A DNA stretch of 64,000 bases from Oenanthe sinensis (Eukaryota; Streptophyta; Magnoliopsida; Apiales; Apiaceae). Of the stretch, positions 13,832-40,500 are shown piece after piece. The notes under the pieces are model-generated. The model was given only the letters and a program-made list of their open reading frames with translations, ran no database searches and was not told the DNA's origin. The stretch lies in assembly GCA_028671895.1 (NCBI GenBank), contig CM053810.1, positions 61,629,501 through 61,693,500 on the forward strand, in the 5' to 3' direction. The position numbers were made by a program, and so were the translations under genes. The stretch's first letter is position 1, and every line of letters begins with the position of its first letter.

Positions 13832-14052
13832 CTAATGAGAACATTAAAACATGGTAGTATATTGATTAAAAGAATATGTTTCAAATTGAATAGGAGACAT
13901 ATGTATCTAATGAGAAAATTAAAATAAGGTAGTATATTGATTAAAAAAATGTGTTTGAAATTGAATAGGAGACTTATATCTAATGAGAAAATTAAAACAA
14001 GGTAATATATTGATTAAAAAAAATGTGTTTGAAATTGAATAGGAGAATTATA
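13832..14052. repeat. Three-copy tandem repeat, 73-75 bp unit
   Basis: Copies 13832-13906, 13907-13979 and 13980-14052. Each begins CTAATGAGAA and contains TATTGATTAAAA followed by AAATTGAATAGGAGA. Non-coding. Confidence 0.85.
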
Positions 14053-15598
14053 ACATTTGCACTTACGGTTTTAATAATATAGTATATATTAAAGCTCAAC
14101 ATAACGGTAACGTATGCCTTTTTATTGGCTATGAAATAATGGTTATACCATTGTATTTTGCATAATTACGTATGTATCACAATTTAAAAAATTTATTAAA
14201 AAAATGATAAAATCATGTCATCAATGGGTATAGAACTAGTAACCTCATGTTAAATAGTCATTATTGCAATCATTTGATCTACTTAGTTTTTTATTTTTCT
14301 TCTAAAGGTATTAATACAAAAACCATCAATTTTTGTTATCATATATTAATTTTACATATTATAAATGCAACATATATAAATTATTTGTTAATATTTTTTT
14401 AAATATGAGAAATAAAATTCGTATAGTTGAGTTCAATTTTTTTTATTAGTACAAATTAAATGAATTTTTGAAAAGTTATAACAAAATTAGATTTTAAATG
14501 TGTTAAATATTTGAATAAAATATGGAATTGAGTTATAGTTGCGATATTAACACTAAAATAATAATACTATATAAAATAATATAATTTAAATATATATTTA
14601 TTGTAGAAATAGATAAAAAATATTAAATTAAAATATAAAATATTTTGTAAAATATAAAATATTAAAATTTATTAGTCAAATTGTAAGTAGTGAAAATATT
14701 TAAATTTTAGATTATACATTTTGAAAATAAACTATTACAGTATACATACATATTGATTAAATTAATAGTTAAAAAAATATGTATTTACTTGAATGTGAAA
14801 ATATGTATGTACGTATTTGTACTAAATATATATTTTAATATAAAAAATTAGGTTTATAATAAATGTTTAAATTTATAATTCATCCGTCCCACCTAGTTGT
14901 TCGGACCCTTGTATTTGGTATAATTATATATGTATCGTTATTTTAAAATTTTTGTTAAAAAAAGATAAAATTTATATCATCACTGTATATCGAACGAGTA
15001 ATCTAATGATATATTGTCATAGTCATAGATTGCGGGTGCGAGAAAAAAATGATATTTTCGATACAAGAGTTTGTGGGTACAAGAAAAAAAAAACCATGAA
15101 GTAATATGTAACTAGACAAAATATAATAACCAATCAATTACGATCTTTATAATTAAATAAATAGATTTAAAAAATTATATTTAAGAATAAGATATTAGTT
15201 TGTCTATACAAAAATTTAGTAAATTTGGATTAAAAAATTAGAAAATTCGTAAAATAATTTTTTTTACAATATATACATTAAATTGTTAAAAAAAATAATT
15301 TAGTCAGAACATTAAAATTAATATATATAATAATGCATAGATATAGTTGCATAATATATGTGTGATTTATTAGTTATATTTTAAATATTAAATTAATATT
15401 TATAAACTCGATATTGAATTTATACCGATCAATAATATTTTAATAAAAATATATAGACGCGTTTAAAACTAAAATTTTAGAAACAAATAATAACAAATTA
15501 AAATAAATAATATAACAAAAAATAAGTTTAATTTTATAATTGTACGAAAAGGTCCATGCCTCTCACCGGATTTTAGTATATTCTATAATGTTTAAAGG

Positions 15599-15620
15599 CG
15601 GATTTACCGAGGTAAATCCG
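15599..15620. repeat. Perfect palindrome, 10-bp arms
   Basis: CGGATTTACC, GA, GGTAAATCCG inside AT-rich DNA. Could form a tight hairpin; no gene nearby. Confidence 0.6.
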
Positions 15621-15896
15621 TGGAGACACGTGCCCCATAGAAAATATAGTAGTAATTTTTATTAATTTTTTATTATATAAATATGTATATTTTATTAAAT
15701 TCCTCCATTAAAAATAATTAATTATTCTTACAATATTAGTGCTGGAATTACTTTTGTAATTTTTATTCTAATTTGTTACTTATATAGTGAAAAAAAGAGA
15801 TAAAAGTTTTAATACTTATATATCAATTAATAAAATTATATATTTATATAATTAAAATTTTAACTATATACATATTTATATTAATTAAAAAAAATA

Positions 15897-16165
15897 CTTT
15901 TTACGTCCAATTATATAATTATAACAGTAGTCCAAATTATATAATTTTATTTATTATAATACAGGTCCTAACTATATACATATATATATAAACTAAAATT
16001 TTACTTTTTAGGCCTAATTATATATTTATAACATGAATATAAATTATATAATTTTACTTATTATAATATGGGATCTAACTATATACATATATATATTAAC
16101 TAAAATTTTATTTTTTACACACAATTATATATTTATTATAACACCGGTCCATATTATAATGTATT
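15897..16165. repeat. Imperfect tandem repeat, about 97-117 bp unit
   Basis: Blocks starting CTTTTTA at 15897, 16014 and about 16111 share AATTATATAATTTTA and CTAACTATATACATATATAT. A degenerate further copy may precede the first. Confidence 0.65.
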
Positions 16166-18497
16166 TATATAAAATAAGAGAACATATAATATTAACATAA
16201 ATTTTTAATATTATAATTTTTTTTATATTAAATATGAATAAAAATAAAAAATAAAAAAATTAATATACTTAAATATTAGTTATCCGTGCTTGGGTTATAA
16301 ACTTGTATATGTAAAATACAAACAAGTAATTTGAGATTTTGTAAATATAATATACAAACAAAATGCTAATTCAAAACAATTCAATTTTCACATGATATAG
16401 CAGGTATGATCGGTGTCCAGTACGTCATATAATTATATATAAGATTCATTCATTCATGAACTAATAGTAACTTTTTAATTTTTTATTTAATCACTGCAGT
16501 CAATATTTTCTTAATTTAAACCTAACTATCCTCACTTTTGTGGGGTAAAAATATTTACCAATTCTATAATGTAGAAAAAGTGTGAGTGCGTTTCATGAGT
16601 TAATTGTCCGTGAAAAATTTGTATGCTAATCATGTTATTTTACTCTACTCGTGAGTGGGGGTGGGCGATAACTGATAACTCTGCACTTGCTGATTTTATG
16701 TGTGTTTGGACTTTGGATGGTGATTTTCCTATTCCGAAAGATCGGCAATAGTTTACATAATGTAATTAATTAATATATTAGTATGTTTGGAACATGGATT
16801 TTATTTAAAATTTTGTATTTATCATCTAATGACATGTTTGGATAATCGCAAGAATTTGGATTTATATTTCAATTGAATTCGAAAAAATTCAAATATTAGT
16901 ATAAATATGAAAATTTGAAATGACAACTCAAATCTCGTCATTTTAAATAAAATCAAAATTGTCAAACACAGTCTATAGAAATTTGAGAAAAAAGATACAA
17001 ACCAAGCAATCAAAAAATTATCTTGGAGTGATCATTTCATTTCAAGAAAAATGAACATTATTCCCTTCAGCCCATGGAAATATATATATATATATATATA
17101 CACACACTGTATTTCTATCCCTTGGCCTTAACTCTGATCAGCCCAACCAAATAGACAAAGCCGGCGCGGTGCCATAGAGGCATAAGCATGCATCAAACAT
17201 CATCCAATAGAATTTCAACGTACGTACGGGCACGTCTAGCAGTGATTCAACCCATGAATTATCTACTTAATTAATTAATCATGCATGGCTGCATGCACCA
17301 GTTGCATGCCTATAGAAGTGACATATATATTACACTACTAAAATTATAGCATTATGTTAGTTGTGTAACGAATCTCGAGGGTTAAAAACTAACAACTTGG
17401 ATGCTACAAGATTTTCGTTATATTTAATTGTTTGGCTTTATTATGAAATCGGCGATGATATTTTCGGCCAACACCTAAAATTTACATGCCTTACCCGACA
17501 TATATATATATATACATGCACACATACAAATATATCTAGTCCGTAAGTAGGACTAGGACATGTGACTATCAAGGAAAACATGTGATCCGTCCGTCCATCC
17601 TGCAGCAAATCAAATAAGAGAAAACCTGTCTGTTTGTCTAGCTCCAACCATATCGATATATAAACCAGGAATTTTAGAGATTCGGGTCAAAGAAATTATC
17701 GATAATTTTTTAGTTGAAAAATAATTGGGACCCAAAAATGCTACTGTACGTTTTCTAAAATCCACTGGAATTGAAATTATTTTTCAAAAGCCAGTCGAAA
17801 CTACTCTATCAACCCCGTCTTGATTCCACCAAAAATTCCAAGTTGCCAGTGGTAGAAATTTGGGCTGCTGCGTCAATTCATTTTCAACCAGCTGCTAGCC
17901 GTCTCTATATATCTAAACATGTTGCCGATTGACTAATTTGTAGCTAGTAGTGTGTTTAAATAATAAGTAAGTTGTGGTGTAATTATGTTCATCATTCTAT
18001 GCATGCATGACAGTGATCGAGTATATATATATATATATTCCTCATTAACCGTCACAAACTCGACTGGACTAATATTAGCTCTCTTTTCTTGACATGGCAG
18101 TAACCGCTAATATGAATGCGTGCTTGCAACCATGAAATAATTGATTCTTATTTCGGCGAATTAATAATGTCGTCATTTTCACGATTCACAAATTAAACGT
18201 TTACAACGGATACGTAGATAGCATGTAGCCTTTCTACTTTGCTAATATATACTCGATCATATTTTACATGCAAACACATCTTCAAGTTGATAGACAGACA
18301 GACTAATCTTTCCAACTAGATATCAATAGGAAATCTATTTGAATATTTTATTTTATATATACCCGCCAATATTGAAAAGAAGCCTTAAAATCATTCTTAG
18401 TCTTGCCTTGTTAACTTAATAATCTCATTTTGGTTACTAATTTGGCTTGTTTATTGAATTATTAAAAAAATAACAATAACAACTCCTGAGATGTTGG

Positions 18498-18507
18498 TAT
18501 ATAAATA
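18498..18507 (+). promoter_or_regulatory. TATA box of the metalloproteinase gene
   Basis: TATATAAATA about 90 bp upstream of the ATG at 18596, predicting a leader of about 60 nt. Confidence 0.65.
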
Positions 18508-18595
18508 GGAGAGTTAACTGAACACACCTACGCAGTTCTATCAATACATTAGCATACAGGGTTACTCGATATCTATATCTAGCTATAACTTCAAC

Positions 18596-19543
18596 ATGTC
18601 ACGTACATTTAACCTTACACAATTATCACTCTGTTGCATTTTCCTTCTTCTTGCATTACTCTGTTCTCTAGCACATTCATCACCATTTGAGTTTCTAAGA
18701 GATTTACAAGGATCTCAAAAAGGTGATGTTGTTCAAGGGGTCAGCGAGCTCAAACAATATCTCAAAAAATTTGGTTATATCGACAATGATCGTTCTCAGA
18801 ACCCTCAACCCGAAAAAGAAGAAAATGATCACTTCGACGACACTCTTGAGTCTGCCATTAAATTGTACCAGCAAAATTATCATATCAAGTCTACAGGAAT
18901 CTTGGATGCTAAAACTGTTCACAACATGATGTTGCCTCGGTGTGGTGTGCCTGATATAATCGATGGCCGTAGCAGAATGCACGGAGCAAGGAACAAACGG
19001 AACAGAGTGAACCATGTCAAATCCTTGCACACGGTTTTACACTATCAGTTTTTTGATGGTTCGCCAAAGTGGCCGACTGATAAGAGCAATCTTACCTTTA
19101 ATTTTGCTCCCGGAACTCCTCCTGATGCTATAACCGTGATCGCAGGTGCTTTCGACAAATGGGCTGGTGTCACACAGTTTACATTTGTTAATGTTCAAGA
19201 TGTAGTACCTTATGTTGATGTTCCTGATATAATGATTGGGTTTTATAGCCGTGATCATGGGGATGGCTCTCCTTTTGACGGGCCTTATGGAGTCCTGGCT
19301 CATGCTTCCCCGCCAACTGCTGGCACCTTTCATCTCGATGAAGACGAGCCATGGTCTATCGGTCCAAACCCTGGTCATATCGACTTGGAAACGGTTGCAT
19401 TACATGAGATTGGCCACCTTCTGGGGCTGCAACATAGCTCGGTGCAAGATGCAGTTATGTACCCGTCCGTGACAGATGGAGTGACTAAAGATTTGTGCGG
19501 TGATGATGTTCAAGGAATCATGGAATTATATGCTAATGTTTGA
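18596..19543 (+). CDS. Plant matrix metalloproteinase (M10A matrixin), intronless
   Basis: Secreted zinc endopeptidase of the plant MMP family, acting in the apoplast. The 315-aa protein has a signal peptide (about 1-28) and a propeptide with a peptidoglycan-binding-like fold (about 40-112). The cysteine switch PRCGVPD (114-120, Cys116) keeps the zymogen latent, and a catalytic domain runs from about 143 to the end. The zinc site HEIGHLLGLQH (270-280) and the Met-turn AVMYPS are intact, so the enzyme should be active after removal of the propeptide. Plant MMPs are usually intronless, as here. The protein stops soon after the catalytic domain with no hydrophobic tail, so a GPI anchor is not expected, unlike several Arabidopsis members. 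Confidence 0.95.
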   Translation: MSRTFNLTQLSLCCIFLLLALLCSLAHSSPFEFLRDLQGSQKGDVVQGVSELKQYLKKFGYIDNDRSQNPQPEKEENDHFDDTLESAIKLYQQNYHIKSTGILDAKTVHNMMLPRCGVPDIIDGRSRMHGARNKRNRVNHVKSLHTVLHYQFFDGSPKWPTDKSNLTFNFAPGTPPDAITVIAGAFDKWAGVTQFTFVNVQDVVPYVDVPDIMIGFYSRDHGDGSPFDGPYGVLAHASPPTAGTFHLDEDEPWSIGPNPGHIDLETVALHEIGHLLGLQHSSVQDAVMYPSVTDGVTKDLCGDDVQGIMELYANV

Positions 19544-20832
19544 AGATTAATGCGTTTCTTCTTACATGATTAATAAATTTAATGTTTCCTAAGTCTAGAT
19601 ATCGTTGTATCGTTCAAATATGTATATATTAATAAGAAGCAACTAATTGATAAAATGCATTTTAAAACTACTTTGAGGAATTTCATTACTTGTTTTTACA
19701 TGCTGGTAGAAGATGGTTAAAGTCTGAAATTGATAAAACTGTATCCACAGTAAAATTTAGTGATCCTGATTATCACAAAGTGCTTTTTTAAGTTGGTACC
19801 TTCCCGGGTTGACATTGTTTAAAGTTGGTACCTTTGACATTGTCACTTTGTAAGTTGACAAAACTATCTTTAAAAAAATTGATCTAGTTTCGAAAAAGTT
19901 AATATCAACCCTTTTAACCCTTTAATTTACAATATTGTATCGTTTATCTACCACAAACATATCAACTCTTCAATGTTACACTCTCTCGATCTCTCCCAGC
20001 CCCGCAACGGGTCGGGTACTAAAAACTAGTCACTAGACCATCTGAATAAGGATATGATTACTTTTTCTAAATACAATTGGAAAACACTGCAATGTATATA
20101 CATATAACAATGTTTTTTCATACTGCAACTAGCCCTTCACTAGACGTTCTAATATGCTTGCCAAGTCGATGCGGTTTTTCTGTGAAGATCTGCAGTAACT
20201 AGATAATGTAATAATATTACTTGCTTTTAAGGATGACACAAGTCATTAAGTACCAAATATGTAAATTCTCCTTTTTGTGACAAAAATAGAGATGCACAAA
20301 AACCCGGGCCCGAATATCTACCGGGCCTGATCTGTAAAAAGCCAAGCCCAGAAAGTACTAGGAAAGTAGGAATACCAACCATTCAATACAAGGAAAGTAG
20401 CTCAAAAGTCAGAACAGAGGCCTTTTTGGTATATTTATTTTCTATATACATTGTTATTCTTGCAGAATCTAGTTCAACAGAGTGCTTCCAACATTGTTAG
20501 GAATACAAGGTACAGTACAGATTGGAGAAAAAACTGATGTGTATTTTATCTCAACACAAAACTACATTACATAACCTAGTTCCAGTCTCTGTCCTATATA
20601 CAGAACAATACAATTATGTCGTCAAATTCCTGAAGTCTTCCTCTACTTCTGCAATGCCTTTAGACACTACGTTGTGTCACAAATTTCTACATACAGACCA
20701 GAGCAAATAAACATGTCAGCCACTCAAACGAAAAATTAAATCTTGCAAGATCTTGATAAAAAAAAGACAGGACTAAAGAGTAGCCTTACCTTAGCCGCAA
20801 CTTTATAACCATGCGAATAAAGGAAGGGTACA
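19544..20832. other. Intergenic spacer between metalloproteinase and SNL 3' ends
   Basis: Non-coding; holds the convergent 3' UTRs. Near 19790-19860 a short motif (AGTTGGTACCTT) is repeated locally, and near 20290-20345 GC-rich GGGCCCGA/GGGCC motifs resemble one end of an old transposon. No full element was found. Confidence 0.55.
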
Positions 20833-34195
<13,363 letters not shown>

Positions 34196-34430
34196 ACCTG
34201 CACACACACGTGTAACAGTATTCACAACATATACATACAGAATCATCAATATATAAATACAAAAAAGAATAGACACAAGACTTACCTATGAAGTGAGGTT
34301 GAGATAATTAAGTATTAAAAGTAGATCTCTGAAAGAAACACAGGTTAAATAGTACGGTGTATAGATGAAAATGAAGATGTGTGATGTATGGAAAATAATT
34401 TAGTGAACAAAGTGCAATGAGACAACACAA

Positions 34431-37400
34431 GATGGTTTATAACATTTGGAGCTGCAGCGGATGCCGCCGCCTGTATATATTATATTCGGGGACTAGTAAC
34501 TACAGTAATAATAATTAAATTAAATTTATGAATTTTCGGTGTGGTTCGATGTATTATATGTTTCAATGTTACGCTTCACCCTTGCCTTTTTCTACGTAAT
34601 TACGTATGTCGCGTGCTTATCTGCTTTAATTTTAAGCTTTGTTTAACACATGTTGCCCATTGTTTAATGGGGGTTTTTATAAATACTCAAATTTTAAATT
34701 TTTTTTTTGAAAAAATATTATCATTTTTTAAAAATTTTTGTAAACATGTGTTTTATAACTCATCAATTATGCCAAAATAATCCGATTTGATGGATACCCG
34801 ATTCATTCTGACCCGATTGGATATTACCGAACTCGAAATTTTGGATTTGGATATGAATATGGATTTCAGGTGTACCGAACCGATACCCGACCTGAAATCC
34901 GAAACTCGAGTCAAATCCGAAACCCGATAAAAACCCGATATTTATATATATAATTTATTATATAATATATAGATATAGATATATGATAAATAATTTGTAT
35001 ATGATCATTTTATTATTTCATTTTTAATCATTAGTCAATACTTATTTAGTGAACTAGTTCTTCATTTTATCAACGTATAATAGATTTTACTAGTATTAAA
35101 TAGTTATTAATTATAAATTAATATCACAAATCGTATAATATATTTTATTTAAATATTGTTTAAATTTAATCATTTATAATTTTATAAAAATGATTATTGT
35201 TATCTGCCTGTGTCAATTATATTGAAATTGATTACATTTTTTTATAAAGTTTTGAATACCCGGAAAAAACCCCGATTTGATCCAAAACCCGTTGAATTTG
35301 GATTCGGATAAACCGAAAATATTTGGATTTGGATTTCACTTAAACCCGACCGAACCCGTCCTGTTGCCATCCCTACCAACTATGTTTGCAACTCAAATTT
35401 TAGAAAATATTTGTGAAAATACGTTCTACAACTTTTACAACCTAAAATGCAACCTTCGTATTTTTGTAAATATTTTCAAAAAAATAATATTTCTGCAAAA
35501 AAAATTAAAAGTTGGTAAAATTATAAATAATTTTACAAAAAGTAGTATTTTTGGTAAATTCCCTGGTTTATTTTCTCCGAATGAATCAGAAAAAATGCAT
35601 CTTTTAACGTAATTTGAAAATAAAATATAAATTTTCATATTCTAAAAATATATTTTAGTGTTAAACATTTTTAATATATGTGCTTGTATAAAAATATATT
35701 TTATAATATTTTTGTTAAGAATAAATTAATATAAAATTTATATAAAGGGGGCGAATGTATAAATGTTCCTTTTTCAAATTTTCTAGTCTTAACAAACATA
35801 ATTAAAAAGAAACTTAGATTCGTTTAAGTGTTTGTGTGAATAAATGATTGTAGCAATTTGTATATTTTAAGATTTATTCTCAATAATAAGGATATACAAA
35901 TTTAAAATTTTTAAATATAAAAAATGTGAAATTTAAGTATGAATTTTATCTTCTTGTTCTTGTAGATAAAATAAGGAACAGATATTTTAAACAAGTTATT
36001 TATAACAGAGTCAAATGCATGGTATATAGATAGCATGTTTGTTAGCGCATGGTGCACCGTACTTTCTGCTAAACTATAAAATAAAATATATTTATATTTT
36101 AAAATTTCCTTAATAGGTAACCCTTAGTATGTGACAAATTTCATGCGCTACTTCATTTTTAATTTGTTCTATAGATTTGCCACCTTCCATTTTTAGTGTA
36201 ACGATATTTGACCAATACCGAATGTGACAGATACTTCTATCATTTGTCTGTCGCTTCTGTGCCATTCCACAAATATTACTAAGTAGATGTTCTTTTTATC
36301 TTAGAATTTTTGTATTTCTCGAAGACTGCATTTTCACACATATAATAACCTTTTTGTCTCGACTTCTCGCTAGATTTTGGTTTCGACAAATTATCGATAA
36401 CATTTGTATTTGAGTTCTTAACACCCTTCCTAATAGACTTCTCGTCATATTTTTGCTTGACTAATTAATATAAATTTTAATTACCTATTGATATCTTAAA
36501 ATGTAGAGTTTTCGACAATAATTTTTAGGATTTTATTACATCATATTGTTGGACTTCTCGATATCTCGTGTGTGGACTTTACTATATACAATCATGTATT
36601 TCTTGATGTATTGTCTTATTGTCTTAGATAGTATTTCATTATGCAATTTTTCATTTTCTTGGCATTATTACTTTTGTTACTTGAACAATTTCTTTAATTT
36701 CTTGATCATAATTACAAACTGAATTACATTAATATAGAATTTTTGACTCTTACAATTTACTCCAATCTATAATCACCATCCTAAAATTCTTATAAGAAGA
36801 GAATAATCAATACTCTCATAAAAAATGATCAAAATTTAATATATAAATATAAAAAAAGATTCTCAATAGAAAAATGATTTACTAAATAAAAAAATTAAAA
36901 ATGAGAATTGAATTTTTTTTCTTCTTAAAAATGAATACTGAATTGGGAAATAGTAAAATTCTACTTGCCTCCTAATCGGGCCGTGCAATTAGCAAATTTT
37001 GTTTAAAAAAAAACATAACTGGGCCGGGATCCAACTCCATGAAATGATGGCAGGGTTTTGTACAATTTATCGGAATGAACAAACCGGGCCCGGGGCTCTA
37101 TTTCTAGCAAACACAAACGGTCTAAAATTTCTACTTGCCCTAGAAATTACATACAAGAGATTATCAATTGCACTCAAATCCCGTGCGTCCTTCCTCAGGT
37201 AATTTCAATTAGGTCCTGAAATGTTGTGCACTTATATTTACATGTTTATGCTTTATTTGCTGTTGACTGGTAATTTACCAACTAGTTTCTGTCTACTAAT
37301 TATTTGTTAATGACACTTTACATCATCAAGTTATAGAAACTCATCAGCCAGTGATTTAAAACTACTTAATCATTGAAATTCATCCAATTTATATTTGAAA

Positions 37401-37518
37401 ATATATTTTTCACAAGATGCAAATTGATATTAGAATAATTAGCTTCATTAGGTAATTGGTGAGTCTTTTTTCCCAAGTATAGGGGTGTGAAAATTGAAGC
37501 AAGCTAGGAACACATTCG
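34431..37518. other. Spacer between divergent SNL and EF-P genes
   Basis: Mostly AT-rich. About 34785-35377 carries clusters of ACCCGA/TTCGGG-type motifs at both ends and closes with TTGCCATCCCTA, the kind of end seen in degenerate hAT-like elements; a matching left terminus was not found. The rest shows no coding signal. Around 37200 a CTTCCTCAG/GTAATTTC donor suggests an EF-P 5' UTR exon and intron, but this is inference. Confidence 0.5.
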
Positions 37519-40500
37519 ATGAGTTCGTCAATTATTCAGAAGAGTGCAAGTTTGTGCAGTCGAATTTGGAGATCATCGCCAATGCCAGGCCGCCTCCTCG
37601 TTTTTTCCACTCCTTGGTCTGCCACCCAGCTCCGCCCTAAATTTTGTGGCTCCGATGTAACTACTACTACTACTACACACACATTATTTCTACTCGTAAG
37701 GAAATATATAGACTCTAGTTAATTTTAAAACAATTTCTTATTGCTTCTTGTGCAGGTCAGACCAGGAAATGTTATTGAAAGGAAAGGTCGTGGTTAAGTC
37801 ATTGTTTTTTATCCCCCCCAACACACACATTTATATATATAGTCTTGCTGCATTACTAAATGTTTACGTTTTCTACTTTTTCCGGACTTAAAAAAACCAA
37901 CCATTTCAGGGAAAAAATATCAGGTACAACATTCCCTTACAAAGGATTGTCATTTTGTCATATCATGGTATAGTATGAGTGTCTATTTATGCTGCATTTT
38001 TCTTCCTTGCGGGGTGTAGGTTGTAAAAATGATGCATAGGACACCGGGAAAAGGAGGAGCTCTTATACAGGTGCTTGCTTTGTGCATCCTCTTGCCATCA
38101 TTTAATATACATATACTACATCCCTCACCTCTAATCTACTGAAACACTCTCAATTTATCAAGGTCTATAAATTTGCTATAATTTGTATTTAATAATATAT
38201 TTTTATTGGTGATTGTTTCTGAGTTCCTTAACATACTATAAACTTGTACACATGTATCAACTAAAACTACGCTTGTCTATTCCCAGTTATATACTCATTG
38301 TACACCTAGATTTTTTGACTTCATTAGTCTTTTACTCCCTTAGTGAAATTAATGTATTATCTTGACATTAGACTTAGATATCGACTTACCATGCACATTT
38401 TAGCTTATATCATTCGTTTCTACTTTTTTTTTTCTTTTTGGTATTCCTTATAGGCACCTCTTTGAATACCCTCCCTCCTATGAATTTACTTCTCAGGTCG
38501 AGCTTCGTGATATTGATAGCGGAAATAAGGTCAATGAAAGATTGCGGACAGATGAGGCTATTGAAAGTATGCCTCTCAAATATGCTTCTTTTTACAAAGT
38601 GTGCTAGTTTTGAACTTTTGATTGTTTAATATGCCTAACCTTTTAAAACTTCTAATCACATTCATATTTTTGTTTGAAATCAAAGAGTAATAGAAGTTAT
38701 TTAGATGATGGAAACATAAATTAACCAGCGGAATGAGTTGCTTCGGAAATTGAACACATGCCGTTTTGCTAAAAAATAACAATACCAGCACCTTCGTTTG
38801 AAACGTGTTCTCTAGTTTTCTTAAATTAATACTCCCTCGGTCCCATTTTACTTGTCCACAGATAAAATTTCACATTTTATTCAATTACATTAAATAAACT
38901 AAAACTTACTAAAATTGTGTATTATTTTTCATAAAACTTAACAAAACTAACTCTTAATTTAGCATATTTAGTGAATGTGGACAACATTTTTGGGACAAAC
39001 AAATAAAGAAATGAGGCAAAGAAAACTGGGACAGAGGGAGTATACAGAAGTCACTTGTGATATCATTGTGCTATCAAATTTTATATATGAAATAGATTGA
39101 ATGGATGAACTCACTTTGGTTTCCGAAAATATTACTCAAGGAAGATACTGATATTTTGTTAATATATAATATTCTATACAAATTATAAAATATATTATTT
39201 TACGAGGGTCTTTTTTAATATAAAATTTGGCTTAGGGCCTCAAGTTTGCTTGATAAGGCCCTGGGTGAGAGTGAAAGAGAGTTTATAATTCAGATTCTAG
39301 AGAGAGATGATACAAAGAAGACGGAGTGGTGGAACTAGTTCATTTTCGTTCATATTCAACACAAATTAATTTCCATAGACGCGAGGTATTTTATATAACT
39401 CTACTGATGTCCTAATCAGACACTGAACCACTGTCCAGTGTCAACTTTTTATCCTTAACTTATTCATGTGATGACTCAAAGCCTCCTTTGTGCTAATTAA
39501 TATTACTAATCTACTACCTTGAGACCAACTGATTCTTCCAAGTCCTTACAGTATGGGACTGCAAAATGTAACTTCTTTGGAGGGCACAGCTATAGTGTTA
39601 ACTTTGCTAAGTATTTAATGAAAGAGTGGTCAATAATATTAAGATTGTAGATTCTATCATATTATTCATGGAAAATGAAGTTCTAAATGCACACAAAACT
39701 AGATTCTAAACTGTGTCTTACTTGATTTCAACACTCATATGCTACTATTTACTGGGCTAACTTTCTCTCAAAGGCAATTGAGTTAAATTTGAAAATGACC
39801 ACACTTTGATCTATAAAAGAACAGTAAGCAAATCAAGTAGCTGGTAGGACCTGAAGAAATAAGCATAATGTTGCATAAAAGGCCAAATATATAATTGCTG
39901 AAAATTGCCTTTAGTTTTTCATGTGCGGATCATTCTGAAAAAGGTTCGTGTTAATTTGCACATCTAACATTTAGGAGTTCTAAAGCTTGTGATGCCTGTC
40001 TGCTTTGCTTCTTTTTCCGCTGGGCTCTGGTTATCACTTTTGCAAATCTTTAGTGTTTGACTTGCTTATTCAAGGTTTATCTTTTATCATCTGTTAAGTT
40101 TGTTTATTTCATCATCCTACAGCTTGAAATTATGGGTCCCTGTAGAATCAACTATCTAGATTCCTCCTTAAGTAGTGGTTTTCATAGAGCTTAATACTAG
40201 CTTTACCTGGTGACCTGGTGTTACAGACCTCAATATAAAGACCTCAATATACTATAACATTAGTCCTCTATTAAATATGTAATCTGCGTGACCTCATCTT
40301 TTGCGCTCTACTAGGGTGTCTAGTTTCGAATGCAACAGGGACTGTTGGGGGTTGAAATATGTGTGGATTCTCTATTTTATATCCTTGGGAACTTCTTTCC
40401 GGGACCTGCTAAACAATGTTTGGATGGACATATCTAAAGTTAACTAGGACATCCTGGACCTTAAAGCATCTAATGTTTTTCTTATTTTAAATTCATTGCT

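Larger units (their letters stand above)
12945..18497. other. 5.5-kb AT-rich gene-poor spacer
   Basis: Between the divergent PPR and metalloproteinase genes. No coding potential on either strand. It holds a three-copy 74-bp tandem repeat (13832-14052), a second tandem array near 15897-16165, a palindrome at 15599-15620 and dinucleotide runs. A segment about 13222-14091 has weakly complementary ends (TATATACTAG... and ...TAGTATATAT) and may be an old AT-rich element. The last few hundred bases should be the metalloproteinase promoter. Confidence 0.6.

Noticed and set aside
14881..14915. CATCCGTCCCACCTAG resembling a Stowaway end
   Set aside because: No matching opposite end or TA duplication was found within a plausible distance.
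35277..35612. 111-residue plus-strand ORF between SNL and EF-P
   Set aside because: Composed of low-complexity AT-rich DNA and the CCCGA-motif repeat end; no homology recognised.
36999..37202. 67-residue plus-strand ORF upstream of EF-P
   Set aside because: Ends at the likely 5' UTR donor and shows no family similarity; treated as leader or spacer.
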